Of a DNA stretch of 64,000 bases, positions 28,154-38,233 are shown in pieces. Position numbers and translations under genes: made by a program. The DNA comes from Actinobacillus arthritidis. GTDB taxonomy: Bacteria; Pseudomonadota; Gammaproteobacteria; Enterobacterales; Pasteurellaceae. How positions within the stretch are numbered: the stretch's first letter is position 1; each line of letters opens with the position of its first letter. Below the pieces are notes generated by a model that was not told where the DNA came from, did no database searches, and worked only from the letters and a program-made list of their open reading frames with translations. The DNA is taken from assembly GCF_029774155.1 (NCBI RefSeq), contig NZ_CP103833.1:124001-188000 (forward strand), in the 5' to 3' direction.

Positions 28154-29771
28154 TGTTTGTCGCATTGCTATCTTCAATCTTTTCTGCAATTAATGTGAGT
28201 TTATTTGTATCAAAATCGTTGGTGAGCATTTCAACTGCCGGCATCGTTTGGCTCGCTTTGGCGGAAAGTTGCTGGAAGCGTTCCACCTTGCCGACTAAGC
28301 CTTGGCGACCAACCAATGAGGTTACCGTCTGATTATATTGATTATTGACCGTATTCAGTGTATTGCCCAATTTCGCCAAACGGTCGGCAACGGTACACAC
28401 TTGATTATAAATTTCGCCCGCTTTTTCACTGATTTCACGTGCTTCGGCATTGCCTCGCTCAATTCGCCATAAATTTGCCACGGTACGCAAAATTGGCATT
28501 AAAGTGGTGTAAGACACTAAAATGACATTACGTTCATAACCGTAATTAAACAGTCGCGGATCGTGCTTCATCGCTTCAATATAAGCCGGCTCAATCGGCA
28601 CGAACATCAACACGAAATCCGGACTTTTCACCCCTTGCAAACTGCTGTAATTCTTTTTCGACAAGCCGTCAATATGTGTACGGAGTGATCTGCAATGCTC
28701 ATCTAACGCCTGAGTAATTGCAAAATTTTCTTCGGATCTGACCGCTTGATCATAAGCCAGTAATGACACTTTACTATCAATAATTAAGTGTTTTTGATCC
28801 GGCAAATGCACCACAAAATCGGGTGCAAAACGCTTGCCTTCCTGATCTCGGAAACTTTCTTGAGCCACATAGTGTTCACCGGCTAATAGCCCTGCCGCCT
28901 GTAGTGCCGATTCAAGCTGAACTTCACCCCAATTACCTGCAATTTTATTATTACCTTTCAGTACGTTGGTTAAATTTTGTGCTTCTTCCGACATTGACAC
29001 ACCGATTTGTAGTACCCGTTTCAGTTCAGCTTCTAAACTTGCCGTGCCTTTTAGCGACTCACTATGCACTTCATTTACTCGTTTTTGGAAGCTTTCAATT
29101 TGTTCTTTAAACGGTTTTAATAGGGCATCTAATGAAGATTGATTGCTGGCGGTAAAACTTTTGGTTTTTTCTTCCAAAATTTGCTGTGCCAAATGTTGAA
29201 ACTCAACATTAAGCTGTTGTTTTACCTCGATAAAATTGCGTTGTTGTGCTTCAAAATTCGCTTGTTTTTCTGAAAGTGAGGTTCTCAATTCGGTTAATTC
29301 ATTTTGCGTCTGGCTAAGCTGGGCGACAAGCGATTGGCTTTCACGTTCTTTATGCGAAAGCGCATTTTGATTAAATTGTAATTGCTCTTCTAAACTTTCC
29401 GACTTGGCTTGGAATGCACCGATACGTTCTTTCAGCTCATTGATATAGCGTTCCAATTGCTGTTCTTGTTGTTCCGCTTCTTCAATTTTGCCGTGTAAGC
29501 GGTTAATTTGCGCTTCTTTTTCGCTAATTCGTTCAATACCGGCTTGGGCTTGTGTTTTATACTGAATTGCCCATTGTTCGATCTGATTTTTTTCAACGGA
29601 AAGTTGCTCAAGTTTTTGGTTAATTTGAGTGAGATCGGCTTGTGCTTTAGCCAAATCTTGCGAAAGTTCAAACGCATCACGTTGGTAGCGTGATTGCAGA
29701 AAAAACAGAAAAACAGCGATAACCAGTAACACGGCAATCGCCACATAAAACCATATTTCGTCAATAATCAT
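28137..29771 (-). CDS. rmuC: DNA recombination protein RmuC
   Basis: A 544-residue protein with an N-terminal membrane helix (residues about 7-26), a long coiled coil rich in Gln and Glu (about 30-230) and the RmuC core including GNWGEVQLESALQAAGL, FAPDFVVHLPDQKHLIIDSK and FVPIEPAY, a restriction-endonuclease-like fold. RmuC limits inversions at short inverted repeats. Divergent from pabB with a 134-base gap. Confidence 0.92.
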   Translation of the reverse strand: MIIDEIWFYVAIAVLLVIAVFLFFLQSRYQRDAFELSQDLAKAQADLTQINQKLEQLSVEKNQIEQWAIQYKTQAQAGIERISEKEAQINRLHGKIEEAEQQEQQLERYINELKERIGAFQAKSESLEEQLQFNQNALSHKERESQSLVAQLSQTQNELTELRTSLSEKQANFEAQQRNFIEVKQQLNVEFQHLAQQILEEKTKSFTASNQSSLDALLKPFKEQIESFQKRVNEVHSESLKGTASLEAELKRVLQIGVSMSEEAQNLTNVLKGNNKIAGNWGEVQLESALQAAGLLAGEHYVAQESFRDQEGKRFAPDFVVHLPDQKHLIIDSKVSLLAYDQAVRSEENFAITQALDEHCRSLRTHIDGLSKKNYSSLQGVKSPDFVLMFVPIEPAYIEAMKHDPRLFNYGYERNVILVSYTTLMPILRTVANLWRIERGNAEAREISEKAGEIYNQVCTVADRLAKLGNTLNTVNNQYNQTVTSLVGRQGLVGKVERFQQLSAKASQTMPAVEMLTNDFDTNKLTLIAEKIEDSNATNNEESY

Positions 29772-29905
29772 AAAGGTAAACCTGAATCTAATAGAAAAAT
29801 ATACAGTATTATAGCAATCCGGCGAAAAATGAAAAGTGAAAGAACGTTGCTAAATTGGCGGAAATTCCCCTAGAATAACGGCAATATTCGTCACATTTTG
29901 AGTTT

Positions 29906-30872
29906 ATGCAACATTTTATCCAAACCGCCAATCAACTCGGGCAACAGAAAAGCCCGTTTTTCTTTTTAATTGATTTTGAACAGCAAAAACCGATGATTTG
30001 CCCGCTAGAACAAGCGGCAAAGCGGCCTATTTTTCGATTTTTTTTGCAAGTCGAATGTTCAGTCGCAAAACGTTCGCAAGCCGTTTGCATTTCAAATCAA
30101 TCCCATTTCGTTTGAAACTTATCAGCAAGGTTTTGAGCTTGTTCAAAAGGAAATCCAAGCCGGTAACAGCTATTTATTGAATTTGACTTATCCGACTGAA
30201 ATTCAAACTAATTACAGTTTAGAAGAACTGTTTTTCGCCAGTTCGGCAAAATATAAATTGTGGCTAAAAGGGCAGTTTGTCTGTTTTTCGCCGGAAACGT
30301 TTGTGCGGGTTCAGCAAAATAAAATCTACTCTTACCCGATGAAAGGCACGATTAATGCGAATGAGCCTAATGCGGCGGAAAAGCTGATGCAATCGGACAA
30401 AGAATTTACCGAACACAATACGATTGTCGATTTGATTCGTAATGATTTGGCGTTAGTTTCACAAAATATTCAGGTGACGAAATATCGTTATTTAGAGAAA
30501 GTGAACACTTACCGTGGTGCGATTTACCAAACCAGTTCCGAAATTTGTGGTGAGCTAAATGAAAATTGGCAAGCGAGTATTGGCTCACTGTTAGCAAAAT
30601 TGTTGCCGGCAGGCTCAATTAGCGGTGCGCCGAAAGAAAAAACCTTAGAGATTATTCAACAAGCGGAAATTGGTCAAAGAGGCTATTACACCGGTATTTT
30701 CGGTTATTTTGACGGCGAGAATTTAGAGAGTGCGGTGGCGATTCGTTTTATTGAGCAAAATGGCGAACAACTTCTGTTTCGTAGTGGCGGTGGTATTACC
30801 GCAAAAAGCATGTTGAACGATGAATATAACGAGCTATTGGAGAAAGTGTATGTGCCGATTTCCATTGTTTGA
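29906..30872 (+). pseudogene. pabB: Aminodeoxychorismate synthase component I, short form, frame broken
   Basis: Chorismate-utilising subunit that pairs with PabA. Only the catalytic C-terminal domain is encoded: EIQAGNSYLLNLT, MKGTI, VDLIRNDLA, PAGSISGAPKEKT and GYYTGIFGYFDG. At about 322 codons it is much shorter than the E. coli protein (453), a form common in this family. The start MQHFIQTANQLG is in one frame and the rest in another; the break is near 30010-30022 (GCGGCAAAGCGGCC, expected to lead into S-G-L-F-F-D-F). The 3' end overlaps the next gene by 23 bases. Confidence 0.85.
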
Positions 30873-31449
30873 AACGATTGCAATTATTGATGGCGAACCG
30901 CAAAATTTAGCTTATCATCAGCAACGTTTTGAAAGTGCGATGGAGCAATATTTTAATGTGACATCACAACGACAATTAGCTGAGATAATTTATGTGCCAA
31001 ATGAATTTCAGCAGGGAAGAGTTCGTTGCCGGATTGATTACAATGCTAATGAATTTCGGCAACAATTTTTCCATTATACGCCACGTAAGATCAATGCTTT
31101 CCAATGTATTTATACTGAGGATTTGGATTACCGCTTTAAATATAGCGATCGCAAGCGGTTAGATTCGCTTAAAACGTCGCAAGCGGATGAAGTGATTATT
31201 ATCAATAATGGCAAAGTGAGTGATTGCACAATTGGAAATTTACTATTTTTAAAACAAGGACAGTGGTTTAGCTCACAAGATTATTTGCTTAAAGGGACGC
31301 AATTAACCGCATTAGTTGAGTGTCAGCAGGTATTTTTAACCGACATTTCAGTAGAGGATCTGTCGCAATATGAACGTGTAATGATGGTAAATGCGTTAAA
31401 TCCGTTTGATCCGGTTCGATCTTTGCCAGTATCGGCGATTAAATTTTAG
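30850..31449 (+). CDS. Aminotransferase class IV protein, PabC-like
   Basis: A 199-residue PLP fold-type IV protein probably acting as 4-amino-4-deoxychorismate lyase, given its overlap with pabB. Visible features are PLFETIAIIDG at the start, the catalytic-lysine region DRKRLDSLKT and NNGKVSDCTIGNLLF. In most lyases the last motif reads V-x-E; here the acid is Asp. ATG 30850 gives the family N-terminus. It is shorter than E. coli PabC (269), so assignment as PabC is by context. Confidence 0.75.
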   Translation: MCRFPLFETIAIIDGEPQNLAYHQQRFESAMEQYFNVTSQRQLAEIIYVPNEFQQGRVRCRIDYNANEFRQQFFHYTPRKINAFQCIYTEDLDYRFKYSDRKRLDSLKTSQADEVIIINNGKVSDCTIGNLLFLKQGQWFSSQDYLLKGTQLTALVECQQVFLTDISVEDLSQYERVMMVNALNPFDPVRSLPVSAIKF

Positions 31450-31479
31450 GATATGGATCGAAAAACAGTAAAAAAACAC

Positions 31480-31507
31480 TTGAAACTGTATAAGTAAACA
31501 CTATAAT
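31480..31507 (+). promoter_or_regulatory. recA promoter with LexA-like box in the spacer
   Basis: TTGAAA (31480-31485) and TATAAT (31502-31507) are separated by exactly 16 bases, and those 16 bases, CTGTATAAGTAAACAC, resemble the SOS box CTGT-N8-ACAG with one mismatch. Repression by LexA would block both promoter elements. Confidence 0.7.
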
Positions 31508-31568
31508 AATACACAGTTAATTGACGACAAGCGGTCGTTTTATCGAAAAGTTTGCAAAGGACAAAATT

Positions 31569-32708
31569 ATGGCAACGGACAACAAAAAGAGTCAAAAAAA
31601 TACAACAGCAGTAAAACAAACAGATCCAGAACAAAAAGAAAAGGCATTAGTCGCCGCGCTTGCTCAAATTGAAAAACAATTTGGTAAAGGTTCCATTATG
31701 CGTTTAGGCGATACGCAAGCACTTGATATTGAAGCGGTTTCAACCGGTTCAATCGGTTTGGATGCAACATTAGGTATCGGTGGTTTACCGATGGGACGTA
31801 TTGTAGAAATCTATGGTCCGGAATCATCAGGTAAAACAACGTTAACGCTTTCTGTCATTGCTCAGGCACAAAAAACCGGAAAAACTTGTGCGTTTATCGA
31901 TGCGGAACACGCATTAGATCCTGTTTATGCACGTAAATTAGGTGTGGATACCGATGCGTTATTAATTTCACAACCGGATAACGGTGAACAGGCTTTAGAA
32001 ATCTGTGACGCGTTAGTGCGTTCTGGTGCGGTTGATTTAATTATTGTGGACTCGGTTGTCGCATTAACACCGAAAGCGGAAATTGAAGGCGATATGGGTG
32101 ATTCTCATATGGGCTTACAAGCGCGTTTAATGTCACAAGCATTACGTAAATTAACAGCAAATATTAAAGCGACTAACTGTTTAGTGGTGTTCATCAACCA
32201 AATTCGTATGAAAATTGGTGTGATGTTCGGTAATCCAGAAACGACAACTGGTGGTAACGCACTTAAATTCTATGCTTCGGTACGTTTAGATATTCGCCGT
32301 TCAGGTGTGGTAAAAGACGGTGATGAGGTTATCGGTAGCGAAACGAAAGTGAAAATCGTGAAGAATAAAGTTGCTCCGCCATTCCGTGAAGTACAATTTG
32401 ATATTATGTACGGCGAAGGTATCGCTCGTATGAACGAGTTACTTATCCTTGCGGAGAAAAATGGTTTTATTCAGAAAGCCGGTGCATGGTTCTCTTATGA
32501 AGGAACAAAAATCGGTCAAGGTAAAAATAATGCGATTAAATGGTTAAAAGAAAATCCTGAGATTGCAGAAAAAATTGAACAAGAGATTCGACAATTATTA
32601 ATTGCTAATCCGGAAAAACATTTAGCTTCATCAAGCGATGATGAGTTATCAGAATCAGATGATGTGGAGAGTTTTTCTGATGATTCATTTAATGACGAAG
32701 AGTTATAA
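31569..32708 (+). CDS. recA: Recombinase RecA
   Basis: A 379-residue RecA with Walker [10 protein letters not shown] (residues 83-91), DNA-binding loops L1 ([14 protein letters not shown]) and L2 ([20 protein letters not shown]), and the usual acidic C-terminus, here serine/aspartate-rich and longer than in E. coli. The N-terminal extension of about 20 residues is typical of Pasteurellaceae. ATG 31569 is chosen over an upstream in-frame codon because it follows AAAGGA. Followed by recX. Confidence 0.98.
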   Translation: MATDNKKSQKNTTAVKQTDPEQKEKALVAALAQIEKQFGKGSIMRLGDTQALDIEAVSTGSIGLDATLGIGGLPMGRIVEIYGPESSGKTTLTLSVIAQAQKTGKTCAFIDAEHALDPVYARKLGVDTDALLISQPDNGEQALEICDALVRSGAVDLIIVDSVVALTPKAEIEGDMGDSHMGLQARLMSQALRKLTANIKATNCLVVFINQIRMKIGVMFGNPETTTGGNALKFYASVRLDIRRSGVVKDGDEVIGSETKVKIVKNKVAPPFREVQFDIMYGEGIARMNELLILAEKNGFIQKAGAWFSYEGTKIGQGKNNAIKWLKENPEIAEKIEQEIRQLLIANPEKHLASSSDDELSESDDVESFSDDSFNDEEL

Positions 32709-32716
32709 ATAAGATA

Positions 32717-32757
32717 AAAATGCGGTTTCTGCATCTCAAATGTGGAAACCGCATTTT
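32717..32757 (+). terminator. Hairpin between recA and recX
   Basis: AAATGCGGTTTC and GGAAACCGCATTTT form a strong stem. As in other bacteria it probably reduces reading from recA into recX. Confidence 0.75.
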
Positions 32758-32777
32758 GTATTTAATAGATAACGATA

Positions 32778-33233
32778 ATGACAAAATATACTGCGACAAA
32801 TTATCTGCTATATTTGCTTTCTAAGCGTGATTATAGTGAGCAAGAATTAAGGCGTAAGCTCTTACAAAAAGAGTATACTGAAACGGAAATTGATGAAACA
32901 ATAGAAAAGGCACAATCTAATCATTGGCAAAGTGATGAGCGATTTTGTGCTAGTTTTATCCGTTATCGTTCTCAACAAGGAATTGGTCCTCGCCGTTTGA
33001 AGCAAGAATTAAAACTGAAAGGTATTAAAGATTGGTTGATTAGCCAAGAGTTGGATAATGCGGAAACGGATTGGTTTGCATTAGCGGAACAAGTTTTTGA
33101 GAAAAAACGACCGCTTGTATGGGATATTAAAGCCAAACAGAAAATGTGGCGTTTTATGCTTAGCAGAGGCTTTTATAATGATCACTTTAGCCATCTAATG
33201 GACATAGATTACAATGATGCAGAATATGAATAA
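32778..33233 (+). CDS. recX: Regulatory protein RecX
   Basis: A 151-residue RecA filament inhibitor made of helical repeats, with [43 protein letters not shown] and [23 protein letters not shown] blocks as in the family. Immediate location after recA supports the call. Its end overlaps the yqfB start. Confidence 0.93.
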   Translation: MTKYTATNYLLYLLSKRDYSEQELRRKLLQKEYTETEIDETIEKAQSNHWQSDERFCASFIRYRSQQGIGPRRLKQELKLKGIKDWLISQELDNAETDWFALAEQVFEKKRPLVWDIKAKQKMWRFMLSRGFYNDHFSHLMDIDYNDAEYE

Positions 33234-33534
33234 GATTACTTTTTTTAGCCGTTTCGAGGCAGATATTTTAGCCGGTAAGAAAACTATTACCATTCGAGAT
33301 AAATCCGAGTCTGATTTTCAGCCTCAGCAACAACTAGCGGTTTTTACCAATGAAACTGATCGTTTCTTTGCTAATATTCGAGTGATTTCCGTTACACCAA
33401 TCCATTTTGAGCAATTAAATGAACAGCATGCTAAACAAGAAAATATGTTGTTAGCAGAGCTGAAGCAAGTCATCAGAGAGATTTATCCGAATGACAATGA
33501 CTTTTTTGTGATTGAGTTTGAATTAATTGAATGA
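33214..33534 (+). CDS. N4-acetylcytidine amidohydrolase, ASCH domain (YqfB)
   Basis: A 106-residue ASCH-domain protein matching E. coli YqfB along its length: [29 protein letters not shown] and [18 protein letters not shown]. The E. coli enzyme hydrolyses N4-acetylcytidine. Alternative starts at 33217 or 33226 exist; the last would overlap the recX stop. It overlaps yrdD by ATGA. Confidence 0.88.
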   Translation: MMQNMNKITFFSRFEADILAGKKTITIRDKSESDFQPQQQLAVFTNETDRFFANIRVISVTPIHFEQLNEQHAKQENMLLAELKQVIREIYPNDNDFFVIEFELIE

Positions 33535-34064
33535 GTATTTTTAAATCTACGAAACAAGTAGAACTTTGTCCTGATTGTGGATCTGCATTACAAATTAAAC
33601 GAGGGAAACAAGGTTTATTTTTAGGTTGTAGTAGTTATCCGCAATGTGATTATATAAAACCGTTACATCAAACTAACCGTGTAATCAAAGATTTAACAGA
33701 AATCTGCCCTGAGTGCGGACATTTGCCGCAATTAAAACAGGGTAATTTTGGCATTTTTATTGGCTGTAGTCATTACCCAGAGTGTCATTTTACTGTACAT
33801 GATGAGGCGGAAGAACAAGAAGAATTTGATTGCCCAGAGTGCAAAACGCATAAATTAGTCGCTCGGAAAGGACGTTCAGGAAAAACGTTTTATGGCTGTA
33901 GCGGGTTTCCTAGTTGTAAGTTTACTTTGGCATCCAAACCTATAGTAAAAACGTGTCCTCAATGCCAGTGTTCAATCGTAACGCTCAAGAAACAGCGTGG
34001 AAAATCAATGTATCTTTGTGCAAATAAGTCATGCCAATATCTATTTAGTGAAGAAAATGAATAA
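33531..34064 (+). CDS. Topoisomerase-type C4 zinc-finger protein (YrdD-like)
   Basis: A 177-residue protein composed of four tandem C4 zinc fingers of the topoisomerase I C-terminal type (for example [76 protein letters not shown]). No catalytic topoisomerase domain is present. Function is not defined; single-stranded DNA or RNA binding is expected. The tsaC start lies inside its last codons, the yrdD-tsaC-aroE order found in enterobacteria. Confidence 0.88.
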   Translation: MSIFKSTKQVELCPDCGSALQIKRGKQGLFLGCSSYPQCDYIKPLHQTNRVIKDLTEICPECGHLPQLKQGNFGIFIGCSHYPECHFTVHDEAEEQEEFDCPECKTHKLVARKGRSGKTFYGCSGFPSCKFTLASKPIVKTCPQCQCSIVTLKKQRGKSMYLCANKSCQYLFSEENE

Positions 34065-34611
34065 TTTAGAAAATATTGTTGAGCAATTAAAACAGAATAG
34101 AGTGGTTGCTTATCCTACGGAAGCGGTATTTGGTTTAGGCTGTAATCCTAATAGTGAGGCGACCGTACGAGCTTTATTAAAATTAAAAAATCGCCCTGAA
34201 GAAAAAGGGCTTATTCTTATCGCTCCCACTAAAGAGCTATTACTTCCGTATATTGATGAGTGCAAATTAACGGCAGAGCATTGGCAAATTTTTGAAACAC
34301 CTTCCGAGCGTGCGATTACTTGGGTCATGCCGGCTAAAAAAGATGTGCCTCAATATTTGACAGGGCAATTTGATACGATTGCGGTACGTTTATGCCGTGT
34401 GCCAGCAGTTATAGAACTGTGTCAGGCAACCGGTTTTGCTTTAACATCGACCAGTTGCAATTTGACTGGACAAGAACCATGCCGAACGGCAGACGAAGTA
34501 AAATCACAATTCGGAATGGATTTTCCGGTATTAGACGGTAATACAGGAGGAAAAATCAATCCTTCTGAAATTCGGGATATTTTTACACAACATATTTTTA
34601 GACAAGGATAA
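34057..34611 (+). CDS. tsaC: Threonylcarbamoyl-AMP synthase
   Basis: A 184-residue YrdC-type enzyme making threonylcarbamoyl-adenylate for t6A37 of tRNA. Conserved are RVVAYPTEAVFGLGC, LKNRPEEKGLILI and FALTSTSCNLTGQEPCRT. ATG 34057 overlaps yrdD by 8 bases and matches the family N-terminus. aroE begins one base after its stop. A paralogue of the YciO branch is at 45996. Confidence 0.93.
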   Translation: MNNLENIVEQLKQNRVVAYPTEAVFGLGCNPNSEATVRALLKLKNRPEEKGLILIAPTKELLLPYIDECKLTAEHWQIFETPSERAITWVMPAKKDVPQYLTGQFDTIAVRLCRVPAVIELCQATGFALTSTSCNLTGQEPCRTADEVKSQFGMDFPVLDGNTGGKINPSEIRDIFTQHIFRQG

Positions 34612-34612
34612 T

Positions 34613-35437
34613 ATGAATCAATATGCGGTTTGGGGAAACCCAATTTCTCAGAGTAAGTCGCCACGTATCCACCAACTTTTTGCGGAGCAAACGGGTAAAT
34701 ATATTAGTTATGTAGCAAAACTAGGTAGCGAACAGCATTTTGAAAATGAGTTACTGAACTTTTTTGCTAATGGTGCAAAAGGTGCGAATATTACTGCTCC
34801 GTTTAAGGAGCGTGCATTTGCACTCGCAGATGAATATAGTGAAAGCTGTTTGTTAGCTGAAGCCTGTAATACATTAAAACGTTTGGAAGATGGACGTTTA
34901 TATGCGGATAATACGGATGGTTTCGGTCTTTGTTCAGATCTAGAGCGTTTAGGTTGGCTAGTGCCTGAGCAACGTGTGCTTATTTTAGGGGCTGGTGGTG
35001 CAACCAAAGGTGTGCTTTTCCCTTTATTAGCGGCTAAACAGCAGATTACACTTTATAATCGAACGTTAGAGAAAGCGGTCGATTTAGCGGAAAAATTTGC
35101 AAAATATGGACAAATTCAAACCGCTTCACTTGATCAGATTGCTGAACAAAAATTTGATTTGATCATTAATGCAACATCGTTAGGCTTACAGGGTAAATAT
35201 GTGCCTGTTGCATCACACCTTTTAAAAAATGCGACCGTTTATGATATGCAGTATGCTATAAATATGCAGACACCATTCTTAAATTACGCTCGTGAGTGTG
35301 GTGCTGTACGTTATCAAGATGGCTTAGGAATGTTGGTTGGTCAAGCCGGTTTTTCCTTTAAACTTTGGGAAAATGAATTTCCTGATGTTGAAAAAGTGCT
35401 TAAACAGTTAAAAATTGAAATGGAAAATGCAAAATAA
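34613..35437 (+). CDS. aroE: Shikimate dehydrogenase (NADP+)
   Basis: A 274-residue enzyme of the shikimate pathway. Substrate-binding SQSKSPRIHQ, the catalytic lysine in NITAPFKE, the Asp in ADNTDGFG, the NADP-binding GAGGATKGV and QDGLGMLVGQAG are visible. It feeds the chorismate used by TrpE and PabB elsewhere in the window. Confidence 0.96.
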   Translation: MNQYAVWGNPISQSKSPRIHQLFAEQTGKYISYVAKLGSEQHFENELLNFFANGAKGANITAPFKERAFALADEYSESCLLAEACNTLKRLEDGRLYADNTDGFGLCSDLERLGWLVPEQRVLILGAGGATKGVLFPLLAAKQQITLYNRTLEKAVDLAEKFAKYGQIQTASLDQIAEQKFDLIINATSLGLQGKYVPVASHLLKNATVYDMQYAINMQTPFLNYARECGAVRYQDGLGMLVGQAGFSFKLWENEFPDVEKVLKQLKIEMENAK

Positions 35438-35543
35438 GAATCTGTAACTTATTATAAAATAAACAGAAATTAGCTGTTTTTATGGCAAAATGTGCAATGT
35501 ATAGCCAAACAAGCAGATTTATCAACTTTTTTGAAAAAAGTGT

Positions 35544-35572
35544 TTGACGAGGTTGAATAAAATCAGCATAAT
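35544..35572 (+). promoter_or_regulatory. Promoter of the tRNA cluster
   Basis: TTGACG (35544-35549) and CATAAT (35567-35572) are separated by 17 bases and followed by a GC-rich discriminator (ACACCCCG), the feature of stringently controlled stable-RNA promoters. Confidence 0.7.
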
Positions 35573-35610
35573 ACACCCCGTAAACCGATGTGGTGAACGC
35601 AAAAATAAAT

Positions 35611-35687
35611 GGCTACATAGCTCAGCTGGTTAGAGCACAACACTCATAATGTTGGGGTCGCAAGTTCGAATCTCGCTGTAGCCACCA
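35611..35687 (+). tRNA. tRNA-Met (CAT), elongator type
   Basis: A 77-base cloverleaf with encoded CCA. The anticodon is CAT in ACTCATAAT; the acceptor GGCTACA pairs with TGTAGCC. It closely resembles E. coli elongator tRNA-Met; an initiator would lack the A1 pairing seen here. Confidence 0.93.
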
Positions 35688-35690
35688 TTT

Positions 35691-35775
35691 GCGGGAATGG
35701 CGAAATTGGTAGACGCACCAGATTTAGGTTCTGGCGCCGCGAGGTGTGTGGGTTCAAGTCCCTCTTCCCGCACCA
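35691..35775 (+). tRNA. tRNA-Leu (TAG)
   Basis: An 85-base tRNA with a long variable arm, anticodon TAG in GATTTAGGTT, acceptor GCGGGAA with TTCCCGC and encoded CCA. Three bases separate it from tRNA-Met, so both come from one transcript. Confidence 0.95.
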
Positions 35776-35802
35776 TTATCGATTTATAAAAAAAATTAGT
35801 GT

Positions 35803-35877
35803 TGGGGTATCGCCAAGCGGTAAGGCACCGGGTTTTGATCTCGGCATCCCTAGGTTCGAATCCTAGTACCCCAGCCA
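35803..35877 (+). tRNA. tRNA-Gln (TTG), copy 1
   Basis: A 75-base tRNA with anticodon TTG in GTTTTGATC, acceptor TGGGGTA/TACCCCA and encoded CCA. Confidence 0.95.
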
Positions 35878-35899
35878 TCTAATTATCATATCAAATAAG

Positions 35900-35921
35900 C
35901 TAACATTATGTTAGTTTTTTT
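35900..35921 (+). terminator. Intrinsic terminator between the two tRNA-Gln genes
   Basis: CTAACAT and ATGTTAG form a short perfect stem followed by a T-run, directly between two identical tRNA genes. Confidence 0.65.
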
Positions 35922-35925
35922 CTTT

Positions 35926-36000
35926 TGGGGTATCGCCAAGCGGTAAGGCACCGGGTTTTGATCTCGGCATCCCTAGGTTCGAATCCTAGTACCCCAGCCA
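35926..36000 (+). tRNA. tRNA-Gln (TTG), copy 2
   Basis: Identical over 75 bases to copy 1. It lies 48 bases downstream, after the hairpin, with no evident promoter of its own. Confidence 0.95.
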
Positions 36001-36141
36001 TCCTATTAATTATTTCCAATTTATTTTGCCTGATTAAAAATATTTTCTATTTTTGATTTATTCCTAATTATTCTTATTCTCTTCTTTAGATTTAACGAAA
36101 AACCCATTAAAATTGGCCCTTATTCTATAAGGAGAAAGTGA

Positions 36142-36393
36142 ATGTTAAATCCAAAGAATTTAGAGTCCTTAGCTCAGCAACTCCATAATGCATTACCCCA
36201 ACCACTAAAAAATGTCGGTAATGATCTCGAAGAAAAATTCAGACAAATTTTACAAGCCCAATTAGCTAAACTTGATATTGTGACTCGAGAAGAATTTGAT
36301 GTGCAATCGCAAGTTTTATTACGTACACGTGAAAAGCTCAACGAATTAGAAAAACGATTGAATGAGCTTGAAAATCGTCAATCCGAAAAATAA
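36142..36393 (+). CDS. ubiK: Ubiquinone biosynthesis accessory factor UbiK
   Basis: An 83-residue protein of the BMFP/YqiC family with an amphipathic N-terminal helix and a C-terminal coiled coil ([19 protein letters not shown]). UbiK trimerises and helps assemble the aerobic ubiquinone complex. AAGGAG precedes the ATG. pgi follows after 37 bases. Confidence 0.88.
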   Translation: MLNPKNLESLAQQLHNALPQPLKNVGNDLEEKFRQILQAQLAKLDIVTREEFDVQSQVLLRTREKLNELEKRLNELENRQSEK

Positions 36394-36430
36394 TTTATTT
36401 TTAATTTTATCAAGCAAAAGGATAATTCAA

Positions 36431-38071
36431 ATGCAAAATATTAATCCAACGCAAACGGCGACTTGGTCTGCTTTAGAGCAACATAAAGCGGATAACTTAA
36501 ATATTCCTCAATTATTTGCGGAAGATACAAACCGTTTTGATAAATATCACTTAAATTTTGAAGAACAAATTCTAGTTGATTTTTCTAAAAATGCGATTAA
36601 TCAAAAAACATTAGAGCTATTACGTCAGTTAGCAAGTGAATGTGGTTTAGCTTCTGCGACTGAAGCAATGTTCTCAGGTCAAAAAATCAATCGTACAGAG
36701 AATCGTGCGGTATTACATACCGCATTACGTAATCGTTCAAATACGCCTGTAATGGTTGACGGCAAAGATGTGATGCCGGAAGTAAATGCGGTATTAGCTA
36801 AAATGAAAGATTTCTGTGAGCGTATTATTTCTGGCAGTTGGAAAGGCTATACCGGTAAAGCGATTACTGATGTGATTAATATTGGTATCGGCGGTTCGGA
36901 TTTAGGTCCTTATATGGTAACTGAAGCGTTACGCCCATATAAAAATCATTTGAATATGCACTTTGTGTCAAATGTAGACGGTACGCATATTGCAGAAGTG
37001 CTGAAAAAAGTGAATCCTGAAACAACATTAGTCTTAGTTGCCTCAAAAACGTTTACCACTCAAGAAACAATGACCAATGCGTTAACTGCACGTGAGTGGT
37101 TATTAGCGGCGACGAAAGATGAATCGGCAGTAGCAAAACATTTTGCGGCATTATCAACGAATGCAAAAGAAGTTGCAAAATTCGGAATTGATACGGCAAA
37201 TATGTTTGAATTTTGGGACTGGGTAGGCGGTCGTTATTCTTTATGGTCTGCAATTGGACTTTCTATCGCTTTATCATTAGGTTTTGAGAACTTTGAAGCA
37301 TTGCTTTCGGGCGCTCATGCAATGGACAAACATTTCCGTACTGCACCGATTGAGCAAAATATCCCGACAACATTAGCGTTAATCGGTATTTGGAATAGTA
37401 ATTTCCTTGGCGCGGAAACGGAAGCATTATTACCTTATGATCAATATTTACATCGTTTTGCGGCATATTTCCAACAAGGGAATATGGAATCAAATGGTAA
37501 ATTTGTCGGTCGTGACGGCAAGCCGGTAACGCATCAAACCGGTCCGATTGTATGGGGTGAACCGGGTACTAACGGTCAGCACGCTTTTTACCAATTAATT
37601 CACCAAGGTACGAAACTAATTCCTTGTGATTTTATTGCTCCGGCACAAACACATAATCCGGTAGGCGATCATCACGCCAAATTGTTATCAAATTTCTTTG
37701 CACAAACAGAGGCACTTGCGTTCGGTAAATCAAAAGAAACCGTTGAAGCGGAATTTGTGGCGGCAGGTAAAGATTTAGCAGATGTTGCGGAAATCGTACC
37801 GTTTAAAGTATTTACCGGCAATAAACCGACAAACTCAATTTTAGTGCAAAAAATTACACCGTTCACTTTAGGTGCATTAATTGCAATGTATGAACATAAA
37901 ATCTTTGTACAAGGGGTTATTTTCAATATCTACAGCTTCGACCAATGGGGTGTAGAGTTAGGTAAACAACTCGCAAATCGTATCTTACCAGAGTTACAAA
38001 ATGCGGAACAAATTACTAGCCACGATAGTTCTACCAATGGTTTAATTAATCAATTTAAAGCATGGCGTTAA
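36431..38071 (+). CDS. pgi: Glucose-6-phosphate isomerase
   Basis: A 546-residue glycolytic enzyme interconverting glucose-6-phosphate and fructose-6-phosphate. [25 protein letters not shown], the signature [12 protein letters not shown], and [19 protein letters not shown] with catalytic residues are present, ending QFKAWR. ATG 36431 follows AAAAGGA and gives the family N-terminus; upstream in-frame codons fall inside ubiK. Confidence 0.97.
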   Translation: MQNINPTQTATWSALEQHKADNLNIPQLFAEDTNRFDKYHLNFEEQILVDFSKNAINQKTLELLRQLASECGLASATEAMFSGQKINRTENRAVLHTALRNRSNTPVMVDGKDVMPEVNAVLAKMKDFCERIISGSWKGYTGKAITDVINIGIGGSDLGPYMVTEALRPYKNHLNMHFVSNVDGTHIAEVLKKVNPETTLVLVASKTFTTQETMTNALTAREWLLAATKDESAVAKHFAALSTNAKEVAKFGIDTANMFEFWDWVGGRYSLWSAIGLSIALSLGFENFEALLSGAHAMDKHFRTAPIEQNIPTTLALIGIWNSNFLGAETEALLPYDQYLHRFAAYFQQGNMESNGKFVGRDGKPVTHQTGPIVWGEPGTNGQHAFYQLIHQGTKLIPCDFIAPAQTHNPVGDHHAKLLSNFFAQTEALAFGKSKETVEAEFVAAGKDLADVAEIVPFKVFTGNKPTNSILVQKITPFTLGALIAMYEHKIFVQGVIFNIYSFDQWGVELGKQLANRILPELQNAEQITSHDSSTNGLINQFKAWR

Positions 38072-38090
38072 TGATTTTATCGTGAGTAAA

Positions 38091-38137
38091 TAAGCGGTTG
38101 AATTTTGTAAGAAAATTACAAAGTTTGACCGCTTTTT
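38091..38137 (+). terminator. Terminator after pgi
   Basis: TAAGCGGTTGAATTTTGT and ACAAAGTTTGACCGCTT followed by T's form an uptake-signal hairpin. A second hairpin (ATCCCTTCC..GGAAGGGAT type) lies at 38165-38190. Confidence 0.65.
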
Positions 38138-38233
38138 TGTGAATAACAGATTAGAGTATATAAAAATCCCTTCCAAATTTTTGAAAGGGATGATTAATTT
38201 AGGTTGGATAATTAACTACTTAATTCAGAATTT

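Noticed and set aside
28823..29110. A 95-codon ORF on the plus strand inside rmuC
   Set aside because: Fully contained in the well-conserved rmuC gene on the other strand, with no family resemblance.
35611..36000. Phage or island attachment site at the tRNA cluster
   Set aside because: No integrase gene or repeated tRNA 3' end fragment lies nearby; the flanks are housekeeping genes.
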